From CAYTID01 sp964437735 (GTDB lineage: Bacteria; Bacteroidota; Ignavibacteria; UBA10030; BY39), in assembly GCA_964437735.1 (NCBI GenBank), contig CAYTID010000105.1:1-6820 (forward strand): a DNA stretch of 6,820 bases, in the 5' to 3' direction. A program made the position numbers and the translations under genes. How positions within the stretch are numbered: the stretch's first letter is position 1; each line of letters opens with the position of its first letter. Below are positions 1 through 5,147 of this stretch, one piece after another. A model generated the notes under the pieces. The model saw only the letters and a list, made by a program, of their open reading frames with translations, was not told the origin of the DNA and did not search any database.

Positions 1-1044
1 GATGAGGTTATATAAGTTTATCGCTCTTTGGGTGTCCCAGTGACGAAGTCGGGAGAATGCGTGGTTCAATCCGTCATTTAATCCTGCTATTAAAATTTCT
101 TCCTTCCCGTCTTTTTCAAAGTCCCAATGATCTAAAATCAGTACTCCGCCGCGGTGATGATATGCTTGCATTTCTCTACCGGTTGCAGTATTTATTTCAA
201 AAAGCTTTGACGGTGCCATCCCTTTTATGTTTGCAATAGCAAATAGGCGCGGTTTTGGTAATTTAATAATTATAAAATCAATAATGAATTCATAACCTTC
301 CTGACCTTTACCAAGTTCGCCAAAATGTATCTTTTTTCCGTATCCGGTTTTCCATCGCAGGCTTCCGTAGTTATTAAAACAATATAAAGTATCCTTTGTA
401 AAATCTGCATGCTGAGAATTACCTTTAATCAGTATCTCATTTATATTGTCACCGTCAATATCACCAACTCTTAGAAAAACTTGACCCAGACCTTCCTTAA
501 TTATTTTTTCATCGTTTGAACAATCCGGTATACCAATTACACTTTTTTTCCATAAAGTTTCACTCTCTTTATTATAAACAGTTAGGACATAATTATTGAT
601 TTTCGCATATGCCGGATTAGTGTCATCAGTCGGTGTTAAGAAGAAAACTCCAAGCGCAAAAACGATTGCGGCAAATGTCGTTGCGCCGGCAAATTTTACA
701 GGATGGTATTGTATATATCGGATAAATCTTTGCAGTACAGGACGTTTATACGATTCAATTATTTCCGTGTATGTATCAAAAAATTTTCTTTTTTCAAGTC
801 CGCGAATGGGTAGGGCAAGCCGCCGTTTCACGAGTAATTCTTCTGCAAATGACTTATCTTCCTTAGTAGGTTCCGAATCGATATTTTCTTCTAAAGCGGT
901 GTAGAAATCTCGTAATTTCCCGGCATAATCACGGCAAGATGCGCAGAGTTCAAGATGTTTCTTAATTTCATTCTTTTCGCTGTCGCTAAAATCGTCCGGA
1001 CTTAAGAAAAGTTTTTCTAACTGATATTTATCTATGTGTTCCAT
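1..1044 (-). CDS. Zinc-finger anti-sigma-like membrane protein with FG-GAP/VCBS-like outer domain (partial, C-terminus off the left edge)
   Basis: The minus strand is open from ATG at 1044-1042 to the window edge, giving 348 codons without a stop. Residues 30-37 read HLELCASC, the HxxxCxxC motif of anti-sigma zinc fingers (zf-HC2 type). A single hydrophobic segment at about 117-137 would be the membrane anchor, with the zinc finger in the cytoplasm. Beyond it come acidic FG-GAP/VCBS-like turns: GDIDGDNINEILI at 194-206 and WDFEKDGKEEILIAGLNDG at 307-325, which usually belong to beta-propeller folds. The family architecture suggests a membrane regulator that holds a sigma factor or senses something outside the membrane; the target is inferred, not seen. 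The helical sigma-like gene at 1901-2926 lies upstream in the same direction and is the natural partner. No Shine-Dalgarno lies before this ATG: the preceding bases are the heptamer array. The start is chosen because it is the first ATG and gives the zinc finger its usual position near the N-terminus. Confidence 0.8.
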   Translation of the reverse strand, partial: MEHIDKYQLEKLFLSPDDFSDSEKNEIKKHLELCASCRDYAGKLRDFYTALEENIDSEPTKEDKSFAEELLVKRRLALPIRGLEKRKFFDTYTEIIESYKRPVLQRFIRYIQYHPVKFAGATTFAAIVFALGVFFLTPTDDTNPAYAKINNYVLTVYNKESETLWKKSVIGIPDCSNDEKIIKEGLGQVFLRVGDIDGDNINEILIKGNSQHADFTKDTLYCFNNYGSLRWKTGYGKKIHFGELGKGQEGYEFIIDFIIIKLPKPRLFAIANIKGMAPSKLFEINTATGREMQAYHHRGGVLILDHWDFEKDGKEEILIAGLNDGLNHAFSRLRHWDTQRAINLYNLI

Positions 1045-1340
1045 TGCTGATTTTCAATTGCCGATTGACAATTGCCGATTGCCAAATTTCAATTGCCAAA
1101 TGCCAAATTGCAAATTGTAAATTGAAAATCGCAAATTGCAAATGTGTTTCATTGCCAATTNNNNNNNNNNNNNNNNNNNNNNNNNNNNNNNNNNNNNNNN
1201 NNNNNNNNNNNNNNNNNNNNNNNNNNNNNNNNNNNNNNNNNNNNNNNNNNNNNNNNNNNNGCCAAGTGCCGATTGCCAAATTTCAATTGCCAAGTGCCAA
1301 TTGCAAATTGAAAATTGTAAATTGCAAATTGTAAAATGAT
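1045..1340. repeat. Heptamer tandem repeat array, left copy (interrupted by an N gap)
   Basis: The array is built of degenerate 7-base units around AATTGCC and AATTGCA (plus strand). From 1049 to 1146 fourteen consecutive heptamers can be read, such as GATTTTC, AATTGCC, GATTGAC, AAATTTC, AAATTGC and AAATTGT. A TTTCATTGCC step then breaks the phase, and the N gap follows. From 1264 to 1333 ten more heptamers are in register. The array touches the start codon of the zinc-finger gene on one side and ends about ten bases from the stop codon of the four-helix-bundle gene on the other. It is related to the array at 1713-1840 and has the same orientation, so the two are direct repeats around the 4HB gene. 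All open frames through it are low-complexity by-products of the 7-base period. Confidence 0.9.
1161..1260. other. Assembly gap (100 N)
   Basis: Exactly 100 N lie inside the left heptamer array; a round 100 is a usual placeholder for a gap of unknown length. The 22 bases before the gap (1139-1160) and the 55 bases after it (1261-1315) occur directly joined, with no base between them, at 1744-1820 in the right array. The real gap may therefore be zero, or a whole number of collapsed repeat units, or may hide other inserted sequence. Confidence 0.95.
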
Positions 1341-1346
1341 TAACAT

Positions 1347-1712
1347 TCATTTCTTACTCCTTTTCTGAGCGGTAATACGTGAAGCTGCAAGTATGGCAGT
1401 TAACTCTTTAGTTTCTTGCAGAAGATCATTTAACTGTGTAGTATTAGAAAGTTCTGTATCAGAAATCATCTCAAGCCAAAATTGAGTTTCGTCTGCTTCT
1501 TCCTCGGCGATACCAAGTTTATTAATAAAATCTTTATGCGACCGTGCTTTACACGCTGCTCGATAATTTGCTGCTGTTGATGTTGCTGATCGAAGTAGTT
1601 GTCGACCCAATACTTTACTTGCATCATTTTTAGGTAATGATTGGACCAACTTGATGGCGTGCAATGCCATTTGTTTCATCCGATTTATTAATTCTTGTTC
1701 AGTCATATTCAT
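1347..1712 (-). CDS. Four-helix-bundle protein of the S23 / 23S rRNA intervening-sequence protein family (Avd-like)
   Basis: This 121-residue protein is full length for the family. Family signatures are QLLRSATSTAANY at 38-50, followed by ARSHKDFINKLGIAEEEADE at 56-75 and QFWLEMI at 77-83, all in predicted long helices; the tail RITAQKRSKK is basic. Relatives are encoded in intervening sequences of 23S rRNA in some bacteria, and the Avd protein of diversity-generating retroelements shares the fold. Neither rRNA nor reverse transcriptase is present here, so its own function is unknown; nucleic-acid binding is plausible from the family only. The gene is boxed in by heptamer arrays: one starts at its ATG (1712-1710) and the other begins about ten bases past its TGA. 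No Shine-Dalgarno precedes the start. It sits between a sigma-like and an anti-sigma-like gene, which suggests it arrived as a cassette. Confidence 0.9.
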   Translation of the reverse strand: MNMTEQELINRMKQMALHAIKLVQSLPKNDASKVLGRQLLRSATSTAANYRAACKARSHKDFINKLGIAEEEADETQFWLEMISDTELSNTTQLNDLLQETKELTAILAASRITAQKRSKK

Positions 1713-1840
1713 TGCTGATTTTTAATTGCCAAATTTCAATTGCCAAATGTGTTTCATTGCCAATTGCCAAGTGCCGATTGCCAAATTTCAATTGCCAAGT
1801 GCCAATTGCAAATTGAAAATCGCAAATTGCAAATTCCAAA
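1713..1840. repeat. Heptamer tandem repeat array, right copy
   Basis: Degenerate heptamers run from GATTTTT at 1717 to AATTCCA at 1832-1838, with the same TTTCATTGCC phase break (1752-1761) as the left array. The part 1744-1820 matches the left array base for base across the N gap. The left copy differs mainly by extra heptamers near 1063-1083 and 1098-1139, so the arrays vary by whole units. The array abuts the start codon of the 4HB gene, and the first 21 bases counted from that start (1710-1730) match the corresponding bases of the left array (1042-1062) at 20 of 21 positions. Confidence 0.9.
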
Positions 1841-1841
1841 T

Positions 1842-1857
1842 GTTTTTTTCCTTTCTC
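1842..1857 (-). promoter_or_regulatory. Orphan Shine-Dalgarno site, probably the displaced RBS of the zinc-finger gene
   Basis: Read on the minus strand the site is GAGAAAGGAAAAAAAC, an excellent ribosome binding site of the same kind as AAAGGA before the M24 gene. No convincing coding start follows: only a TTG that opens into the heptamer array. If the cassette from about 1045 to 1840 is removed in thought, the ATG of the zinc-finger gene would fall about 8 bases after AAGGA, the normal spacing. The sequence of the site is observed; that it once served this gene is inferred. Confidence 0.45.
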
Positions 1858-1900
1858 ATTTATTATACTTATTTCAACGTTTTGCATGTTTTCCATAATT

Positions 1901-2428
1901 TTATATATCATCTATCAATCTTGAGGCGAATTCCTCCCGAGCAATTTTTAACAGATATTCCATTTTTGCTCGTAATTTCAATTCGTAAGTTTTTTCATCG
2001 CATTCGATATACCTCTGCAAATAATTTCTAAGGGATAGGTTGTCAGCTTCTTTGTCGCACCAGTCGGATAACATATCGTGAAATGCGTAGCTCATTGCTT
2101 CTGCATGTTCTTTATTGATTTTTCCATGTGCGTAATATACAACAAATATTTTCTCTTTTATGGCGGTTTCTACCATAATACGAATCCTGTCAATTTCAAA
2201 ATCAAGTAAGCCGTTAAGATTAAGTTCATAATTATATTTTTCTAAATAATCTGACGAATAAACTTTTTTAAAAATCTGTACAATATCGACCAGCGGAACA
2301 TTACGTCGAAAGCGTGTTTGATTTAATAATATACGGTATAAAGTTTCTAGCATTTCAGGAGTTGATCGATTTCGCTTGATTTGTTTTAGGAATTCTTTTT
2401 CGATCTCTTCAACTGGAAAAGCATCCAA
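1901..2428 (-). CDS. C-terminal part of a split sigma-like/hypothetical helical protein
   Basis: The open frame has 175 codons from a TTG at 2428, but the frame stays open upstream to the TAG at 2458-2456, with nine more codons (TNIEDSQDE) between. No ATG occurs near its beginning and no Shine-Dalgarno was seen before the TTG, so it is most likely the second half of the gene that starts at 2926, in the same frame. The product is charged and helical, with no signal peptide or membrane segment. Recognisable stretches are AFPVEEIEKEFLKQI near the start and MEYLLKIAREEFASRLIDDI at the end. No catalytic motif or certain domain is visible. It ends with TAA at 1903-1901, about 60 bases before the repeat array. 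Together the two parts would make a 341-codon reading, counting the stop position. Confidence 0.6.
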   Translation of the reverse strand: MDAFPVEEIEKEFLKQIKRNRSTPEMLETLYRILLNQTRFRRNVPLVDIVQIFKKVYSSDYLEKYNYELNLNGLLDFEIDRIRIMVETAIKEKIFVVYYAHGKINKEHAEAMSYAFHDMLSDWCDKEADNLSLRNYLQRYIECDEKTYELKLRAKMEYLLKIAREEFASRLIDDI

Positions 2429-2455
2429 TTCATCTTGAGAGTCTTCGATGTTTGT

Positions 2456-2458
2456 CTA
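2456..2458 (-). other. In-frame TAG separating the two halves of the sigma-like gene
   Basis: The codon at 2458-2456 reads TAG on the minus strand. Upstream and downstream readings share one frame and there is no frameshift. One base change would restore a sense codon, for example CAG or TAT. Other genes in the window end in TAA, TGA and this TAG, and nothing indicates that TAG is recoded. Confidence 0.7.
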
Positions 2459-2926
2459 GATCATGTAACCGCGATAGTCATTAATTAATTTTAGTTTTGC
2501 AGAATGTTTCAAACAATCTCTTAAGTTACGGTGTATTTTTGCTCCTGCAGGATCGATTTGAGCATAGAGGCGTGCCAATTGTGTGTTAGCAATTTTAATA
2601 ATAAAACTTTTATATGCTAAAAATACTTCATTATCAGGTAAAGTGTTAATTTCTTCTCTCAAGGATTCTACAAAGTTGTGGAGGCATATAAATTGATTGT
2701 TTTCATCTTTGACAAATGCTTCTGCGATGCAATCGTATGCTAAATCGGTAATTGTTAATCCGTGCGTTAAACAAAGACGTGTGATGGAACTTCTTATATG
2801 TAGTAAATGCGCTTCTACAATATTTCTGGTTTTTTGAACTAATTGACATAATTCATTTTCTGTTAAAGTAAGATTAATTACCTTGCATAATAAATGTTTA
2901 ATATTGTAGAAATAGTAGTTCATCAA
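2456..2926 (-). CDS. N-terminal part of a split helical protein with weak sigma-factor region-2 resemblance
   Basis: This part has 156 codons from TTG 2926, or more likely from the ATG directly after it at 2923. It ends in TAG at 2458-2456 and is followed in the same frame by the 1901-2428 reading. The helical stretch ELCQLVQKTRNIVEAHLL, then GLTITDLAYDCIAEAFVKDE, resembles the helix pair of sigma-factor regions 2.1-2.2 in pattern (DxxxDCxxEAF against the usual DLVQEVF). No region 2.4 or region 4 is clear, so the family assignment is tentative. Context supports it: the next original gene downstream encodes an anti-sigma-type zinc-finger membrane protein. It may instead be an uncharacterised protein family that only travels with zf-HC2/FG-GAP proteins. 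Confidence 0.6.
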   Translation of the reverse strand: MMNYYFYNIKHLLCKVINLTLTENELCQLVQKTRNIVEAHLLHIRSSITRLCLTHGLTITDLAYDCIAEAFVKDENNQFICLHNFVESLREEINTLPDNEVFLAYKSFIIKIANTQLARLYAQIDPAGAKIHRNLRDCLKHSAKLKLINDYRGYMI

Positions 2927-2952
2927 GTACCATCAATCACATGATATTGTGA

Positions 2953-2981
2953 AAATCCGATACTAATGGATTTGTAAATCC
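2953..2981. repeat. Three-part AAATCC / GGATTT / AAATCC inverted-repeat set
   Basis: AAATCC at 2953-2958, GGATTT at 2968-2973 and AAATCC at 2976-2981 form two competing inverted repeats that share the central arm. The 2968-2981 element is a near palindrome, GGATTTGTAAATCC. It lies just downstream of the promoter candidate, in the presumed 5' leader of the sigma-like gene. It could be an operator or alternative leader hairpins; the short arms allow chance. Confidence 0.35.
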
Positions 2982-2990
2982 TCTGTTTTT

Positions 2991-3019
2991 AATATAAAAT
3001 GATAATAATTTAAAAACAA
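2991..3019 (-). promoter_or_regulatory. Candidate sigma70-like promoter for the sigma-like operon
   Basis: On the minus strand TTGTTT (3019-3014) is followed after 17 bases by TATATT (2996-2991). The -10 matches TATAAT at five of six bases and the -35 only at TTG. Spacing is ideal, and the start would fall about 60 bases before the sigma-like ATG. The region is so AT-rich that a chance match is possible. Confidence 0.3.
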
Positions 3020-3064
3020 TGCTAACAGAACAAATTGTTTTATATTATTTGCAGGTTATAAAAT

Positions 3065-3157
3065 TTAAAAAGGTTTTAATGCGGTAATTACCAAATCGTT
3101 TGATTTTTTTATACCAAACTCTTTCAGAGCGATTCCTCCAAAATAGATAATTTTTTA
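3065..3157 (-). pseudogene. Detached C-terminal end of the methyltransferase after the in-frame TAA
   Basis: Straight after TAA (3157-3155) the same frame continues for 29 codons to a second TAA at 3067-3065. The codons read KIIYFGG, then IALKEFGIKKS, then NDLVITALKPF. This is the expected tail of class I methyltransferases: a strand after the conserved GF, a YFGG-like turn and a closing SxDLVIxAxK strand. One base change (TAA to AAA, GAA or CAA) would restore a 280-residue protein. The agreement in content, not only in frame, makes chance unlikely. Confidence 0.75.
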
Positions 3158-3907
3158 AAATCCCGTATTCTTTAAAAATATATCATAATCACTTTTCAGC
3201 CAGGGATGCAACGTGATTGTTTGAAGAGAATGTTTGAAGGTGTTTAATTCTTTTTCAACTTTCAGAATGTTGAAATTTATTAGTTTTTTCTCAAAGTCAT
3301 AAAACCTTATGAACAAATTTTTATCAGTTTCTTTGATGCTTATTATTCGCTCTTTCTTTTTCAGAATTTTATTGTAATTCAATTGTTGAATAATTAATAC
3401 TCCTCCCGGCTTGAGAATTGAAAAGAATGATTTTAACGTAGCGTTAAAATTTTTCTTGTCAGACAAATGTGGCATCGAATTACCTAAACAAAACACGGCG
3501 TCGAATTTAGTCTTTATGTATATCGGCAACGAAATAAAATCGGATTGTATGGTTTTAATTTTTTTATTTCTTTCGCCGGCATGTTTGTCTAATAACTTAA
3601 TCATACGGGATGACACATCGGCGGCTGTCAAGCTAACTCCTAGTTCGGACAAAAGCAAAGAGTGAAAACCCGTTCCGCATCCGGCATCGAGGGCAAATTT
3701 AATTTTAAATTTTTGAATTATATTTTGAAAATTTTTTCTCTCGCTATCAAAGCGTTTTTGAAATCCCGTCATTTCGTCATAATATTCTGAAACGGAATCA
3801 TAAAACAATTCAATATTTCTGTCTTTTCTTCGCATTAACTTCTCACTTTTATAATAAATTAATCTATAAAATAATTCGTCTCCATACAAATATCTTGAAT
3901 CTCTCAC
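3155..3907 (-). CDS. Class I SAM-dependent methyltransferase, C-terminus cut by an in-frame stop
   Basis: The reading of 250 codons starts at GTG 3907; an internal ATG at 3835-3833 (residue 25, MRRKDRNIELFYD) is the likelier true start, because relatives begin shortly before the FYDSVSEYYDEMT helix. The SAM-binding motif I is LDAGCGTG at 73-80, with the acidic end of strand 2 at D97, QSDFISLP at 121-128, FDAVFCLGNSMPHLS at 135-149 and LKPGGVLII at 165-173. These are the Rossmann-like class I landmarks; the methyl acceptor is not indicated. The product ends abruptly at KNTGF, just where the last two strands of the fold should follow, and those are encoded in frame after the TAA. It is divergent from the M24 gene with 46 bases between. 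Function of the truncated form is doubtful. Confidence 0.88.
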   Translation of the reverse strand: MRDSRYLYGDELFYRLIYYKSEKLMRRKDRNIELFYDSVSEYYDEMTGFQKRFDSERKNFQNIIQKFKIKFALDAGCGTGFHSLLLSELGVSLTAADVSSRMIKLLDKHAGERNKKIKTIQSDFISLPIYIKTKFDAVFCLGNSMPHLSDKKNFNATLKSFFSILKPGGVLIIQQLNYNKILKKKERIISIKETDKNLFIRFYDFEKKLINFNILKVEKELNTFKHSLQTITLHPWLKSDYDIFLKNTGF

Positions 3908-3940
3908 TTTCTTTGTTTAACTTTGACTTAATTATAATCG

Positions 3941-3946
3941 AAAGGA
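3941..3946 (+). promoter_or_regulatory. Ribosome binding site of the M24 peptidase gene
   Basis: AAAGGA stands 7 bases before the ATG at 3954. It fixes the start and shows that this genome uses Shine-Dalgarno signals of the AAAGG type. Confidence 0.8.
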
Positions 3947-3953
3947 ATTTGCA

Positions 3954-5129
3954 ATGGATTTAAATCGGATACAAAAAACTTTGAAAGATAGAAAAATCGA
4001 CGGATGGCTGTTTTATGATTTCCACAACCGCGATCATCTGGCATACCGGATATTGGGATTGAATTCAACAAAGATGGCCACAAGACGTTGGTTTTATTTT
4101 ATCCCTGCAAAAGGGGAACCGAAGAAATTAGTTCACAGTGTTGAAAAATTTAAACTCGATCCGCTGCCCGGAAAAAAGGAAATTTACCTTCCTTGGGAAC
4201 AGCAACATACGCTTCTTAAAAAAATGCTCGGTCCGAAAAAGAAAATTGCAATGCAATATTCGCCTAAGAATAATATCCCCTATATTTCAATAATTGATGC
4301 CGGGACTATTGAACTGGTAAAAAGTTTCGGACATACGATAGTATCTTCTGCTGATTTGGTTACTGAGTTCGAAGCATACATCGATGAAAAAGGATATAAG
4401 CTTCATTTACAGGCTGGTAAAATTATTGATAAAATCAGAAATGAGGCTTTTGATCTAATCAAGAAATCTGCTTACGGAAATCTGACCACGACTGAATATG
4501 ACGTCCAACAATTTATTCTCAAACGATTTAAGGAGGAAGGACTGGTTACACACAACGCGCCTATTGTCGGAACGAATGACCATCCCGCGGATCCGCATTT
4601 TGAGCCGACTCTCAAAAATTCTAGAAAATTCAAAAAGGGAGATACTGTTCTAATAGACCTCTGGGGAAAAAAGAATGTACCTGAAGGAATTTATTATGAT
4701 ATAACGTGGGTTGGTTATATCGGCGAAACGCCTCCGAAAAAATATATTGAAATATTTAATGTCGTAAAAAACGCGCGTAATGCTGCTGTTGATTTTGTGA
4801 AAGAAAAATTTTCTAAAAACAAAAAATGTTACGGCTGGGAGGTTGACGATGTCTGCCGTAATGTGGTGAAAAAAGCAGGATACGGAAAATATTTTGTACA
4901 CCGTACAGGCCATTCGATAGGGGAGGAAGTTCACGGCAACGGGGCTAACATAGATAATTTGGAAACCAAAGATGAACGTCAATTGATGCCGGGTGCGTGT
5001 TTCTCCATTGAACCCGGAATTTATCTTGAGGGAATAATGGCTGTCAGATCGGAAATCAATATGTTTATCAAACATGACGGAGAACCGATTGTGACAGGTG
5101 AAGTACAAAACGAAATAATACTTTTATAA
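3954..5129 (+). CDS. M24 family metallopeptidase (Xaa-Pro aminopeptidase/dipeptidase type)
   Basis: The 391-residue protein has the two-part layout of creatinase-fold peptidases: an N-terminal creatinase-like domain (about 1-140) and a C-terminal pita-bread catalytic domain (about 155-391). All five metal ligands are visible: D235 in VLIDLWG, D249 in GIYYDITW, H320 in HRTGHSIG, E353 in FSIEPGIY and E367 in VRSEINMF; H327 in EEVHGNG is the second conserved histidine. IDLWGK replaces the common IDxGA around the first aspartate, which marks a distinct subgroup. Family enzymes are two-metal hydrolases, many of which cut X-Pro bonds; the exact substrate cannot be read here. No signal peptide is visible, so it should be cytoplasmic. 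It has its own Shine-Dalgarno and is followed after 18 bases by a peptide-transporter-like gene, suggesting a small operon for peptide use. Confidence 0.93.
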   Translation: MDLNRIQKTLKDRKIDGWLFYDFHNRDHLAYRILGLNSTKMATRRWFYFIPAKGEPKKLVHSVEKFKLDPLPGKKEIYLPWEQQHTLLKKMLGPKKKIAMQYSPKNNIPYISIIDAGTIELVKSFGHTIVSSADLVTEFEAYIDEKGYKLHLQAGKIIDKIRNEAFDLIKKSAYGNLTTTEYDVQQFILKRFKEEGLVTHNAPIVGTNDHPADPHFEPTLKNSRKFKKGDTVLIDLWGKKNVPEGIYYDITWVGYIGETPPKKYIEIFNVVKNARNAAVDFVKEKFSKNKKCYGWEVDDVCRNVVKKAGYGKYFVHRTGHSIGEEVHGNGANIDNLETKDERQLMPGACFSIEPGIYLEGIMAVRSEINMFIKHDGEPIVTGEVQNEIILL

Positions 5130-5134
5130 TCAAC

Positions 5135-5142
5135 GGAAAGGG
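5135..5142 (+). promoter_or_regulatory. Ribosome binding site deciding the GTG start of the transporter gene
   Basis: GGAAAGGG lies 5 bases before GTG at 5148, within the 18-base gap after the peptidase stop. It supports GTG as the true start. Confidence 0.8.
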
Positions 5143-5147
5143 TTTTT

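Larger units (their letters stand above)
2927..3064. other. AT-rich intergenic leader region
   Basis: These 138 bases lie between the end of the extended methyltransferase frame and the start of the sigma-like gene. No coding frame of weight, tRNA or strong terminator was seen. It holds the promoter candidate and the inverted-repeat set described separately. Confidence 0.6.

Noticed and set aside
596..904. Plus-strand open frame of 102 codons, and a smaller one at 57-239
   Set aside because: They are shadows of the long minus-strand zinc-finger/FG-GAP gene, whose motifs are clear.
1045..1840. CRISPR array
   Set aside because: The units are 7 bases and directly adjacent, without unique spacers, and no cas gene is nearby.
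1347..1840. Diversity-generating retroelement, suggested by the Avd-like protein
   Set aside because: No reverse transcriptase is present in the window, and the two arrays do not show the adenine-specific differences of a template/variable repeat pair; they differ by whole heptamers and a few mixed substitutions.
1045..1840. Intervening sequence inside a 23S rRNA gene
   Set aside because: The flanking sequence is protein coding on both sides and the flanking repeats are direct, not inverted.
1028..1911. Short open frames through the repeat arrays on both strands
   Set aside because: They consist of repeat translations and N runs, mutually overlap, and have no family resemblance.
2456..3157. 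Recoding of TAG or TAA as sense codons in this organism
   Set aside because: TAA also ends the peptidase, the right-edge gene and the extended methyltransferase frame, and TGA ends the 4HB and transporter genes; the TAG case is a single example with no tRNA or context signal to support recoding.
3933..3938. TATAAT as the -10 box of the M24 gene
   Set aside because: Transcription would start within the Shine-Dalgarno site, and no good -35 lies at 16-18 bases; a promoter inside or before the divergent gene is equally likely.
4650..5108. Minus-strand open frame of 152 codons
   Set aside because: It is a shadow of the M24 catalytic domain, where all metal ligands are in the plus-strand frame.
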